Shown here piece after piece: positions 17,576 to 25,901 of a stretch of DNA of 64,000 bases; position 1 is the stretch's first letter; each line of letters starts with the position of its first letter. The DNA is from Paramagnetospirillum magnetotacticum MS-1 (GTDB taxonomy: Bacteria; Pseudomonadota; Alphaproteobacteria; Rhodospirillales; Magnetospirillaceae). The notes beneath the pieces are model-generated. The model was not told the origin of the DNA, ran no database searches, and saw only the letters and a list, made by a program, of their open reading frames with translations. Both the position numbers and the translations under genes were made by a program. The stretch is from positions 62,001 through 126,000 of the forward strand of contig NZ_JXSL01000025.1 of assembly GCF_000829825.1 (NCBI RefSeq), written 5' to 3'.

Positions 17576-18628
17576 ATGAGCGCCGACGTCAAAGCCCTGA
17601 TCCGCGCCAAAGCGCTTGAGCTTGGCTTCTCCGACGTCGGTTTCGCCCGCGCGCAAGGCTTGGCCCAGTGGAAAGCCGATCTTGACGCCTATCTGGCGGA
17701 GGGGCGTCACGGCACCATGGACTGGATGGCCGAGACCGCCGCGCGCCGCGCCGATCCTCAGATCCTCTGGCCCGAGGCCCGTTCGGTCATCGTGTTGGGC
17801 ACCAATTACGCCCCTGCCGGGGATGCGCTGAAGCTTACCCGCATGCCTGAACGCGGCAATATCAGCGTCTATGCCCGCAATCGGGATTATCACGATCTGC
17901 TCAAGCGCCGCCTTAAGGCCCTGGGCCGCTGGATGGCCGAGACCTGGGACTGCCAGTTGAAGGTCTTCGTCGATACCGCGCCCGTGATGGAAAAGCCTCT
18001 GGCGGCCCAGACCGCGCTGGGTTGGCGCGGACGCCACACCAATATCGTGTCGCGCCGCTTCGGGTCCTGGCTGTTCCTGGGCGAGGTCTTCACCACGCTG
18101 GAGATCGCGCCCGATCTGCCCGAAGCCGATCATTGCGGCTCGTGCCGGGCCTGCGTCGATGCCTGTCCGACCCAGGCGCTGGACGGCGAGGGGCGCATCG
18201 ATGCCAGGCGCTGCATCTCCTACCTCACCATCGAGAGCAAGGCACCGGTGCCCGAGGACCTGCGGCCAGGATTGGGCAACCGCCTTTATGGCTGTGACGA
18301 CTGCATGGCGGCCTGCCCCTGGAACAAGTTCGCGCCGCCGACCACCGAGCGGGACTTTCTGCCGCGGGTGGAACTGACCGCGCCGAAACTGGCCGATCTG
18401 GTGCTGCTGGACGAGGAGGGGTTCCGCGAAGTCTTCACGGCCTCTCCGGTGAAGCGGGCTGGCTATGAACGGTTCATGGCCGGGGTGCTGATGGCCATCG
18501 CCAATGGCGGACAGGTGGGGCTTCTAAACGAGGCTGAGCGGCGGCAGAATGATCTGTCGCCGCTGATCCGCGATGCGGCCCGCTGGGCCGTCTTACTCCT
18601 CCGCGGCCAGGACCCGGGCAAGCTGTGA
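17576..18628 (+). CDS. queG: Epoxyqueuosine reductase
   Basis: The 350-residue iron-sulphur and cobalamin enzyme performs the last step of queuosine formation in tRNA. Two [4Fe-4S] ligand sets are visible: CGSCRACVDACPT near residue 185, and the C-terminal GCDDCMAACPWNKFA that supplies the other ligands. The N-terminal half shows the QueG segments VIVLGTNYAP and VFVDTAPVMEKPLA. ATG 17576 lies 26 bases after the inverted repeat. The last 36 bases overlap the convergent XRE gene. Confidence 0.95.
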   Translation: MSADVKALIRAKALELGFSDVGFARAQGLAQWKADLDAYLAEGRHGTMDWMAETAARRADPQILWPEARSVIVLGTNYAPAGDALKLTRMPERGNISVYARNRDYHDLLKRRLKALGRWMAETWDCQLKVFVDTAPVMEKPLAAQTALGWRGRHTNIVSRRFGSWLFLGEVFTTLEIAPDLPEADHCGSCRACVDACPTQALDGEGRIDARRCISYLTIESKAPVPEDLRPGLGNRLYGCDDCMAACPWNKFAPPTTERDFLPRVELTAPKLADLVLLDEEGFREVFTASPVKRAGYERFMAGVLMAIANGGQVGLLNEAERRQNDLSPLIRDAARWAVLLLRGQDPGKL

Positions 18629-19048
18629 CAGGGCCTCCTGGTGGCGCTCGTTGGTGATGGAGGTGAAGTTGCGGGCTAGTTCCAGACACATGCGCTGGCG
18701 GGCCGAAAGATCGCTGCCCCGGCGGTTTTCCAGTCCTTCATAGAAGAACCCGACCGGAACGCCCAACACCTGGGCGATTTCGAACAGGCGTCCCGCCGAG
18801 ATGCGATTGATGCCGCGCTCGTATTTATGGGCCTGTTGGTAGGTGACGCCGATCAGGTCGGCCATCTGCTGTTGTGAGAGGCCCAGCATGATGCGCCGCT
18901 CTCGTATGCGGCCTCCCACATGCTTGTCCGTGTCATTGGCCCGGTTGGCGGGGCGGGCGGGTTTCGCCGTTGCGCGTGTCGGCATGGTGTTTGGTTGGTC
19001 TCTGATTTGGCCTCTACCAAGTAGCGGCCGCTTTGCTGTGTCAGGCAT
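18593..19048 (-). CDS. XRE-family transcriptional regulator
   Basis: A 151-residue protein with a helix-turn-helix at about residues 50-105 (LSQQQMADLIGVTYQQAHKY then ERGINRIS), typical of a broad alphaproteobacterial family of about 130-150 residues. ATG 19048 has a strong GGGGAAGG 5 bases upstream; a second in-frame ATG at 18985 gives a more usual length but has no clear ribosome site. The C-terminus is helical and may mediate dimerisation. Its 3' end overlaps queG by 36 bases on the opposite strand. Targets are unknown. Confidence 0.85.
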   Translation of the reverse strand: MPDTAKRPLLGRGQIRDQPNTMPTRATAKPARPANRANDTDKHVGGRIRERRIMLGLSQQQMADLIGVTYQQAHKYERGINRISAGRLFEIAQVLGVPVGFFYEGLENRRGSDLSARQRMCLELARNFTSITNERHQEALSQLARVLAAEE

Positions 19049-19402
19049 GGCTACCTTCCCCCGTGCATAATCGGAAATGGTTAGGCAAGCAACCCGAAAC
19101 TGGAAGTATATCGGAAAGCCGAAATCAGTATTTATCGGGATATAGAGATGGGCTTTTCTTTACTGCGTATATTTCTGCGTATTTTGCGCAACCGGGGCGT
19201 TTGATCATTTCGGTTGAAGATGTTGCCCCATGCGGTTCCCGACCAAGCCATCTCCTGAATCACATATGGAGACTGCCCCTGGCCCGCACTAGATGCCGAA
19301 AACTGATTAGTGCTTAGGATATAGTCTGGGGGATTGGAAGAGTGCGCGCAGCGCGTGGCGCGGCTCCGGCGTCGGGTTTCGGACGGTAATCCGTGCGGGG
19401 CT
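19049..19402. other. AT-richer non-coding interval
   Basis: About 350 bases without a credible gene. The first 170 bases are distinctly AT-rich and carry repeated fragments (CTGCGTATATTTCTGCGTATTTT at 19162-19184 is a near repeat of CTGCGTAT; several TCGGAAA/GCCGAAA motifs), suggestive of the promoter and autoregulatory sites of the XRE gene. The second half is GC-rich and leads into the 3' end of the minus-strand gene at 19403. Confidence 0.5.
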
Positions 19403-19942
19403 CTAAACGCTGAGATCGACGCCGCGTCCCGAAGCCGCCGAAGGGTTGGGCGACAGGACTTCATATTGGGTATTGCCGGATTTGCCCGACAAGGCCGAGG
19501 CGCGGCTGGCGGCATCGGCATAGGCCGTGTTGCCATAGGCCGCGCTTCCGGCCACCGTGGAGGAACTGCCCGAGCCCGAGGCCGCCGCATCCTGGGCCTG
19601 AGCCAAAGCCTGGGTCAGGAAGGCGGAGGAGGGGCGCGGCGTATTGTCTTGGGCGCTTTGCTGGCGGCCGGTGTCCTGGGCCTGGCGACGTTGCTCGGAC
19701 GCCGTTTCGGCGGCCTGGCGTTGCTGGGTGGAGGATTGCTCCTCGACCCCTGCATTGACGCGTGGGTCGAGCTGGTTGCTGACCCCCTGGGTGGCCGCCA
19801 CGGCACCGGCGCGCGCCGCCCTGATCGCGTCGATCACATTCGCCGTGCTGCCCGAGCCGGTGATGGCGCCGATGGACAAGGGGTTCACTCCGCCAGAAAC
19901 GTTAAGAAATTGATAATACGCCGGGTCCCGGGAATATTGCAA
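19403..19942 (-). CDS. Ala/Gln/Ser-rich hypothetical protein
   Basis: A product of up to 179 residues of low complexity: a short N-terminal part (SGGVNPLSIGAITGSGSTAN), then a Gln/Ala/Arg-rich helical stretch (residues about 65-120) and a Ser/Gly/Ala-rich tail. I recognise no domain. Codon positions behave as coding in this frame. The start is uncertain: TTG 19942 has no clear ribosome site, and GTG inside SGGVNP (near 19886) follows GGCGGA. No signal peptide is visible. Function unknown. Confidence 0.5.
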   Translation of the reverse strand: MQYSRDPAYYQFLNVSGGVNPLSIGAITGSGSTANVIDAIRAARAGAVAATQGVSNQLDPRVNAGVEEQSSTQQRQAAETASEQRRQAQDTGRQQSAQDNTPRPSSAFLTQALAQAQDAAASGSGSSSTVAGSAAYGNTAYADAASRASALSGKSGNTQYEVLSPNPSAASGRGVDLSV

Positions 19943-20031
19943 TCAGGTGGAATCCCGGTATTCGTCGGGACAATTCCCTGAACGCCCGTCATCTGCGATG
20001 ATTGGGGGGATGCATGATCGAGGACGATGCC

Positions 20032-20763
20032 ATGACCGAACAGCCCGATGACGCGGCGGAGACCTTGCCAGCCAACAACCGGACGGCGCTGCGTCTGGTC
20101 GCGCGGGCGGCCCGCAAGGCGGCCCTGGCCACCAGCCTGGACGGGCGGCCCTATGTCTCGCTGGTGACGCTGGCCTTCGACCACGACCTGTCGCCCATTT
20201 TTCTGTTGTCGCGGCTGGCCGATCACACCCGCAACCTTCTGGTCGATGCGCGCGCGGCGGTGCTGCTGGACGGCACCGACGGTCATGCCAATCCCCAGAC
20301 CGGGCCGCGGGTCACCCTGACGGGCAGTGTGGCCGAGGATCATGATCCCCGTCTGCGCCGCCGCTTTCTGGCCCGCCATCCCGCCGCCTCGCTCTATGCC
20401 GGGTTCGGCGATTTCGCCATCTGGCGCATGACCCTCGAGAGGGCGCATTTCGTCGGCGGTTTCGGACGTGCCGTCTGGTTCGACGCGCCGCTGGTCGCCG
20501 AGGAGGATGCGGCTTTCATGGCCCGCTCTGAGGAAACCCTGCTGGCCGAGATCAACGCGGCCCAGGAGCCTTTGCTGGCCGCTCTGGCGGCGGCGGCCGG
20601 GGACGAAGCCGGGGCGGGCTGGCGGCTCAGCGGACTTGACCCCGACGGTTGTGAGCTCGAGGCCGGGGAACGCACGCTCCGCCTGGCCTTCGCGCGGGCG
20701 CCCGGCGAAGCGAATTCGCCGCTCTCCTGCCTGCAAAGCCTTGTGGCAAGCCAACCAAAGTGA
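20032..20763 (+). CDS. PNPOx-fold flavin/heme-utilisation family protein (HugZ-like)
   Basis: About 243 residues with an N-terminal split-barrel domain of the pyridoxamine-phosphate-oxidase superfamily (ALATSLDGRPYVSLVTLAF, FLLSRLADHTRNLL, RVTLTGSV, FGDFAIWRM) and a C-terminal helical part resembling the DUF2470 half of heme-degrading HugZ proteins. It could bind flavin or heme, so the call is made at family level only. ATG 20032 has GAGGA 7 bases upstream; ATG 20014 is a second option. Confidence 0.75.
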   Translation: MTEQPDDAAETLPANNRTALRLVARAARKAALATSLDGRPYVSLVTLAFDHDLSPIFLLSRLADHTRNLLVDARAAVLLDGTDGHANPQTGPRVTLTGSVAEDHDPRLRRRFLARHPAASLYAGFGDFAIWRMTLERAHFVGGFGRAVWFDAPLVAEEDAAFMARSEETLLAEINAAQEPLLAALAAAAGDEAGAGWRLSGLDPDGCELEAGERTLRLAFARAPGEANSPLSCLQSLVASQPK

Positions 20764-20950
20764 TGCCAGTCCTGGCGGAACTTGGATCGCTTTTGCGGCG
20801 TCATTCTTTAACAATGAATGAATTTTTCCCACCAAGAGCATTGCTCGCGAGGCGTCGGGCGGCTATCTTCGCGTCCTCTTTCGCGGCGGCGGCGCAAATA
20901 CCAAAGAAGCGCCTGACCGGCGGCCGGTCCAAGGAAGGCCCGATCGTTCC

Positions 20951-20991
20951 GGGGGTATCGTCCCCCGTGCGGCGGGAGGATCGGATCCTCC
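20951..20991. promoter_or_regulatory. Adjacent palindromes upstream of pckG
   Basis: GGGGG/CCCCC (20951-20966) forms a short hairpin, and 20975-20991 is an 8+1+8 palindrome (GGAGGATC-G-GATCCTCC) ending 18 bases before the pckG start. The position suits an operator or a 5' UTR structure that could hide the ribosome site. No known regulator site was recognised. Confidence 0.4.
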
Positions 20992-21009
20992 GGTCTACAA
21001 CGGAGTAGG

Positions 21010-22863
21010 ATGGAAATGACCAAGAGCGGTATTCCTGGCGGAACCACCATGAACGCCAAATTGCTGGCGTGGGTCGACGAGATGGCGCATCTGTGCCGCC
21101 CGTCGGGCATCCACATCTGCGACGGTTCCCAGAAGGAATACGATGCCCTGTGCGAGATGATGGTCGCCGGCGGCACCATGATCAAGCTGAACGAGAAGCT
21201 GCGTCCTGGCTCCTATCTCTGCCGCTCGGACCCCGGCGATGTGGCGCGTGTCGAGGACCGCACCTTCATTTGTTCGCACAATAAGAACGACGCCGGCCCC
21301 ACCAACAACTGGGTCGAGCCGCGCGAGATGAAGGCCCGCATGTCCAAGCTGTATGACGGCTGCATGAAGGGCCGCACCATGTATGTGGTGCCGTTCTCCA
21401 TGGGTCCTCTGGGCTCGGACATCGCCCATATCGGCGTGCAGATCACCGATTCCGCCTATGCCGCCGCCAATATGCGCATCATGACCCGCATGGGCCAGCC
21501 GGTGCTGGACATTCTGGGCAACGACGGTGATTTCGTGCAGTGCCTGCACTCGGTGGGCAAGCCCTTGGCCGAGGGCGAGAAGGATGTTGCCTGGCCGTGC
21601 AATCCCGACAACATCACCATCGCTCATTTCCCCGAGGACCGGCAGATCTGGTCGTTCGGTTCCGGCTATGGCGGCAATGCCCTGCTGGGCAAGAAGTGTT
21701 TCGCGCTGCGCATCGCTTCGGCCATGGCCCGCGATGAGGGCTGGCTGGCCGAGCACATGCTGATCGTCGGCGTGGAAAGCCCCAAGGGCGAGAAGACCTA
21801 TGTGGCCGCCGCCTTCCCCTCGGCTTGCGGCAAGACCAACTTCGCCATGCTGGTTCCGCCCAAGGGCTTCGACGGCTGGAAGATCTACACCGTCGGCGAC
21901 GACATCGCCTGGATCAAGCCCGGCCCTGATGGCCGCTTCTACGCCATCAACCCTGAGGCCGGTTTCTTCGGCGTGGCTCCCGGCACCGGTGCCGCCACCA
22001 ATCCCAGCGCCATCGCGGCTTGCGCCAAGAACTCCATCTTCACCAACGTGGCCATGACCGATGACGGCGACGTGTGGTGGGAAGGCCTCACCGACGAGCC
22101 CCCGGCTCATCTGATCGACTGGAAGGGTAACGACTGGACCCCGGCGTCGACCACTCCGGCCGCCCATCCCAATTCCCGCTTCACCGCGCCGGTCGGCCAG
22201 TGCCCCAGCGTTGATCCCGATTGGGAGAATCCGGCGGGCGTGCCCATCTCGGCCTTCATCGTCGGCGGCCGTCTGTCCAAGAACGCGCCTTTGGTGGTCC
22301 AGAGCTTCAACTGGGCCCACGGCGTCTATATGGGCGCCACCATGGGGTCGGAGGCTACCGCCGCCGCCGTCGGCCAGGCCGCCATCCGCCGCGATCCCTT
22401 CGCCATGCTGCCGTTCTGCGGCTACAACATGGCCGATTACTTCAACCACTGGCTCAATATGGGCCGCGCCGTAAAGAACCCGCCGCCCATCTTCCGGGTG
22501 AACTGGTTCCGCCGCGACGAGAACAACAAGTTCATGTGGCCGGGCTATGGCCAGAACATGCGCGTTCTGAAGTGGATCGTCGACCGCGTGGCGGGCAAGG
22601 CCAAGGCCGTCGAGTCGCCTATCGGTCTCGTGCCCCAGTACGAGGACATGGACTGGAACGGTCTCGACTATCCGCGCGACAAGTTCAAGGAACTGATGCG
22701 CATCGACCGCGATGCCGGTGTCGCCGACGCCCGCAGCCAGGAAGAGCTGTTCGACAAGTTCTTCGACCGCGTGCCGAAGGAAATGCTGTTCGAGCGTGAA
22801 CTGCTGAAGTCGCGTCTGTGGCGTGCTCCCGCCGTGTGGGAGATGGCCAGCGAGAAGATCTGA
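21010..22863 (+). CDS. pckG: Phosphoenolpyruvate carboxykinase (GTP)
   Basis: The 617-residue enzyme is the GTP type, converting oxaloacetate to PEP in gluconeogenesis. Motifs: kinase-1 loop [13 protein letters not shown] (residues 269-281, with the reactive Cys273 and Lys275), the metal-binding [16 protein letters not shown], and the GTP-family FFGVAPGTG and [10 protein letters not shown] segments. ATG 21010 follows GGAG at 4 bases; ATG 21016 is an alternative. A palindrome lies just upstream and a strong terminator downstream, so it is monocistronic. Confidence 0.96.
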   Translation: MEMTKSGIPGGTTMNAKLLAWVDEMAHLCRPSGIHICDGSQKEYDALCEMMVAGGTMIKLNEKLRPGSYLCRSDPGDVARVEDRTFICSHNKNDAGPTNNWVEPREMKARMSKLYDGCMKGRTMYVVPFSMGPLGSDIAHIGVQITDSAYAAANMRIMTRMGQPVLDILGNDGDFVQCLHSVGKPLAEGEKDVAWPCNPDNITIAHFPEDRQIWSFGSGYGGNALLGKKCFALRIASAMARDEGWLAEHMLIVGVESPKGEKTYVAAAFPSACGKTNFAMLVPPKGFDGWKIYTVGDDIAWIKPGPDGRFYAINPEAGFFGVAPGTGAATNPSAIAACAKNSIFTNVAMTDDGDVWWEGLTDEPPAHLIDWKGNDWTPASTTPAAHPNSRFTAPVGQCPSVDPDWENPAGVPISAFIVGGRLSKNAPLVVQSFNWAHGVYMGATMGSEATAAAVGQAAIRRDPFAMLPFCGYNMADYFNHWLNMGRAVKNPPPIFRVNWFRRDENNKFMWPGYGQNMRVLKWIVDRVAGKAKAVESPIGLVPQYEDMDWNGLDYPRDKFKELMRIDRDAGVADARSQEELFDKFFDRVPKEMLFERELLKSRLWRAPAVWEMASEKI

Positions 22864-22886
22864 CCGGTCTTTTGCGCACAAGACTG

Positions 22887-22921
22887 AAAACCCCCGCCCG
22901 GGACCGGGCGGGGGTTTTTTC
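22887..22921 (+). terminator. Intrinsic terminator of pckG
   Basis: CCCCCGCCCG pairs with CGGGCGGGGG around a short loop and is followed by TTTTTT, 24 bases after the pckG stop. The preceding AAAA also gives it some activity on the opposite strand, where the BamE-like gene ends. Confidence 0.93.
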
Positions 22922-22950
22922 GTGTCCGGTTCCGAAAAAACTGGGTCGGC

Positions 22951-23367
22951 CTATTCCGAAACTTTGCCGTCTGGCGTATTGGTCTGGGGCGCCTTGGCCG
23001 TATAGGGCGAGATGGCCTGGCCCATATTGCGCATCTGCAGGTAATCGTTGCCCGACCAGGAGTGGAAGCGCAACGTGCCGTCGGGGCTGAACATCAGACC
23101 GGCTTCGCCGCTTTTCACGTTCCAGCCGCCCCAGATATGCGACGCCATCGGGATGAAGTTGACCGGCCGCGTGTGCGAGCTTTGCGCCACATAGGTCAGC
23201 ATGCGCGAACCGTCGGGCAGGGTCTCGTCACGATCGGGCGAACCCAACAGGGCGACCGCCTCGGCCAGGGTCGACTTGCCGCTTTGCAATTGGGTCAGAG
23301 ACTCGGGGCTGGCACCCGAGCATCCCGCCAGCACCGCCGCCGCCGCCACTGTCCAGAACCGCCGCAT
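22951..23367 (-). CDS. BamE/SmpA-like small lipoprotein
   Basis: A 138-residue protein with a lipobox LAGC (Cys16). The mature part follows the BamE/OmlA fold pattern: LTQLQSGKSTLAEAVALLGS, then PDGSRMLTYV and a C-terminal strand region with GLMFSPDGTLRFHSW. Family members are outer-membrane lipoproteins, BamE itself assisting beta-barrel assembly, but many paralogues have no known role and this one is not next to bam genes. ATG 23367 has GGGGAG 6 bases upstream; ATG 23373 would be too close. Confidence 0.75.
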   Translation of the reverse strand: MRRFWTVAAAAVLAGCSGASPESLTQLQSGKSTLAEAVALLGSPDRDETLPDGSRMLTYVAQSSHTRPVNFIPMASHIWGGWNVKSGEAGLMFSPDGTLRFHSWSGNDYLQMRNMGQAISPYTAKAPQTNTPDGKVSE

Positions 23368-23532
23368 GATCATCTCCCCGGAAAAATCAGCCTCAATATG
23401 GCGTAAGCGGGCGGACAGGGCAATCGCGTGGAACGGGTTGCATGGCGGATGCAATATCGTCGCCCTTGACTTGCGGCAGGCGGCGACCCAAGCATGGGGG
23501 CTTGGCCTTTCCCGTCTGGGGTGTTCCTCGCC

Positions 23533-24138
23533 ATGAAGCTGCGCTATTCCACCACCTCGCCCTATGCCCGCAAGTGCTGGGTGGTTGCCGCCGAGACGGG
23601 GTTGGAGCCCCGCCTTGAATTCGTTCTGACCAATGCCTGGTCGCCCGATACCGATCTGCCCAAGGACAATCCCCTGGGCAAGGTCCCGGCCCTGATCACC
23701 GAAGGGGGCGAGGCGCTGTTCGATTCTCCGGTCATCTGCGAATACCTGGATTCGCTCCATGATGGGCAGAAGCTGTTTCCCGCCACGGGTGGCGCGCGCT
23801 GGGAACAGTTGCGCCTGGCCGCCCTGGCCGACGGTATCCTGGACGCCGCGCTGGTCAAGCGCCTGGAGGCCACCATGCGGCCCGAGGACAAGCGCTGGAG
23901 CGACTGGACCGACCGCCAGAGCCGCGCCATCGCCCGCGCTCTGGACGTGATGGAGGAGGAATGCGCCGGTTGGGGCCGCGACTTCCTGATCGGCCAGATC
24001 GGCGCCGCGGTGGCCTTGGGCTATCTCGATTACCGCTTCGCCGCCGAGGATTGGCGCGCGGGCCGTCCCAAGCTTGCCGGGTGGTATGCCGAGACGGCGA
24101 AGCGCCCCTCCATGGTCAAGTCCGAACCCAGGGACTGA
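23533..24138 (+). CDS. Glutathione S-transferase family protein
   Basis: The 201-residue protein has an N-terminal thioredoxin-like domain (MKLRYSTTSPYARKCWVVAA, then NPLGKVPALITEGGEALFDS with the cis-Pro and the Glu/Asp-Ser glutathione-binding pair) and a C-terminal helical domain ending KLAGWYAETAKRPSM. It resembles uncharacterised YfcF/YibF-like GSTs. The start is the ATG at which homology begins; no strong ribosome site precedes it. It is followed 5 bases later by a cupin gene. Confidence 0.88.
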   Translation: MKLRYSTTSPYARKCWVVAAETGLEPRLEFVLTNAWSPDTDLPKDNPLGKVPALITEGGEALFDSPVICEYLDSLHDGQKLFPATGGARWEQLRLAALADGILDAALVKRLEATMRPEDKRWSDWTDRQSRAIARALDVMEEECAGWGRDFLIGQIGAAVALGYLDYRFAAEDWRAGRPKLAGWYAETAKRPSMVKSEPRD

Positions 24139-24143
24139 AACCC

Positions 24144-24569
24144 ATGTCCGCCGCCGAATCCGTTATCGCCCATCTGGGTCTGCAACCCCATCCCGAAGGC
24201 GGGCACTACGCCGAGACTTGGCGTCATGTGCCCGAGGGTGGCGGACGAGGGGCGGGGACGGCCATCTATTATCTGTTGAAGGCGGGAGAGCGTTCCCATT
24301 GGCACCGGGTCGACGCCACCGAAATCTGGCATTACCATGCGGGTGATCCGCTGAGGCTGCTGCTGTCTGCGGACGGATGTGGGACGCAAGGCGTGGTGCT
24401 GGGCCCCGACATCCTTGCCGGGCAGCGGCCCCAGGTGATCGTGCCGCCCGGATGCTGGCAGGCGGCGGTGCCCATGGGGGAGTGGACCCTGGTCGGCTGC
24501 ACCGTGTCGCCCGCCTTCGATTTCGCCGGTTTTGAAATGGCCCCCAAGGGATGGAGCCCGGGACAATGA
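24144..24569 (+). CDS. Cupin family protein (DUF985 / cupin_5)
   Basis: A 141-residue single-domain cupin. The pattern LQPHPEGGHYAETWR, TAIYYLLKAGERSHWHRVDA, EIWHYHAGDPL and VPPGCWQAAVP is diagnostic of the cupin_5 family, which adopts an RmlC-like barrel and whose biochemical role is generally unknown. It lies between GST and a cupredoxin-like lipoprotein; its stop overlaps the next ATG (ATGA), pointing to a small operon. Confidence 0.88.
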   Translation: MSAAESVIAHLGLQPHPEGGHYAETWRHVPEGGGRGAGTAIYYLLKAGERSHWHRVDATEIWHYHAGDPLRLLLSADGCGTQGVVLGPDILAGQRPQVIVPPGCWQAAVPMGEWTLVGCTVSPAFDFAGFEMAPKGWSPGQ

Positions 24570-25042
24570 CCATGCGTTTGCTTGCCGCCGCCTTTTCCCT
24601 GTCGCTGTTGGCCGCCTGCGCCGGTACGGACAGCGTCAGCAACCGTTTGCCGCCCGGCTTTGTCTCCAACGCCGCCGAGATCGTCGCCAACACCGATTGG
24701 GCCGCGCCGGAAGAGGTGCGGGTCACCATCGCCGATCACGCCTTCAAGCCGTCCGATTTGGTCTTTCACCGCGACCGGGCCACCCGGCTGGTGCTGGTCA
24801 ACGCCACGGATTCCGATCACGGCCTCAGGGCGCGGTCCTTCTTCGCCGATATCGCGGTGGAAAGCGTTCGCGGCGGCGGCCAGACCACCAAGGGGCCCTG
24901 GATCGAATATCTTTCCATCCCGGCTGGCGAGACCAAGGAATTGTGGTTCGTTCCCGCCCGCTTCGGCGCCTATTCCTTCGAATGCAATGGCGTCGGCCAC
25001 CCGTCCCTGGGCGAGCGCGGCGTGATCGACGTGGTGCGCTGA
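24566..25042 (+). CDS. Cupredoxin-like lipoprotein
   Basis: A 158-residue product with signal peptide and lipobox LLAAC (Cys18). The mature sequence has the cupredoxin layout: VRVTIADHAFKPSDLVF, ATRLVLVNATDSDHGLR (possible first His ligand), then FECNGVGHPSLGERG, which supplies Cys and His of a type-1-like site, but the usual downstream Met ligand is absent. It may bind copper atypically or not at all. ATG 24566 overlaps the cupin stop; ATG 24572 is an alternative. Confidence 0.78.
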   Translation: MTMRLLAAAFSLSLLAACAGTDSVSNRLPPGFVSNAAEIVANTDWAAPEEVRVTIADHAFKPSDLVFHRDRATRLVLVNATDSDHGLRARSFFADIAVESVRGGGQTTKGPWIEYLSIPAGETKELWFVPARFGAYSFECNGVGHPSLGERGVIDVVR

Positions 25043-25043
25043 G

Positions 25044-25709
25044 ATGATGACCAAGGTGGCCGCCCTGATCTTCGACGTGGACGGCACCCTGGCCGAGACC
25101 GAGGAGGCGCATCGCTACGCCTTCAACCGCGCCTTTTCCGAGGCCGGGCTGAGTTGGACCTGGAACCAGCCCCTCTATCGCCAGCTTCTGAAGGTTTCTG
25201 GCGGCAAGGAGAGAATCCTGGCCTTCGCGCCCGACGCCTCGCCCGAACTGGTGGCGGCGCTGCACAACCGCAAGAACCAGATTTATACCAAGATGGTGGC
25301 CAGCGGGCAGGTGTCATTCCGTCCCGGCGTGGAATCCCTGATCTCCTCGGCCCGCGCCCAGGGCCTGAAACTGGCCATCGCCACCACCGCCGCGCGGGTC
25401 AATGTGGAGGCGCTGCTGGGCGCGCGCAAAGCCTTCTTCCACACCATCGCCTGCGCCGAGGACGTGCGGAAGAAAAAGCCCGACCCGGAAGTCTACGCCC
25501 TGGTCTTGAAGCGCCTGGATCTGCCCGCCGATATGTGCCTGGTGTTGGAAGATTCCGCCAACGGCGTGACGGCGGCCACCGCCCTCGGCCTCAAGGTGGT
25601 GGTGACTCCCAGCCTTTACACCAAGGGTCAGGATTTCAAGGCGGCCGCGGCGGTGCTGCCCGATTTCGGCGGCATCACCCTGGCCCGGCTGATCGAACTC
25701 AAAGGGTGA
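25044..25709 (+). CDS. HAD-family hydrolase, CbbY/CbbZ-like
   Basis: The 221-residue protein has HAD motif I FDVDGTLAETE (nucleophile Asp and acid/base Asp), motif II ATT near residue 114, the motif III lysine in RKKKPDPEVY and motif IV VLEDSANGVTAA. The helical cap after motif I puts it in subfamily I with CbbY-like phosphatases and beta-phosphoglucomutase; a sugar phosphate or phosphoglycolate-like substrate is likely. It starts one base after the cupredoxin stop. An 8-base inverted repeat (25704-25711 / 25733-25740) spans its stop codon. Confidence 0.88.
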   Translation: MMTKVAALIFDVDGTLAETEEAHRYAFNRAFSEAGLSWTWNQPLYRQLLKVSGGKERILAFAPDASPELVAALHNRKNQIYTKMVASGQVSFRPGVESLISSARAQGLKLAIATTAARVNVEALLGARKAFFHTIACAEDVRKKKPDPEVYALVLKRLDLPADMCLVLEDSANGVTAATALGLKVVVTPSLYTKGQDFKAAAAVLPDFGGITLARLIELKG

Positions 25710-25901
25710 ATCTCACCTCGGAATTTGCCGATATTCACCCGGCATTAGGAACTTTCGCGCCATAAACGAGATCGGCGCCGCCCGGTTCCTTTGTCTCTCG
25801 CGCCGGAGCTGCGGCGGCCCCATATGTGCGAAGGTGTTTTTTGCGAGAAGGGCTCGACCCGCGCGGTGAAATCCGCGCCGACACGCTGAAAGAATTCCAT
25901 C

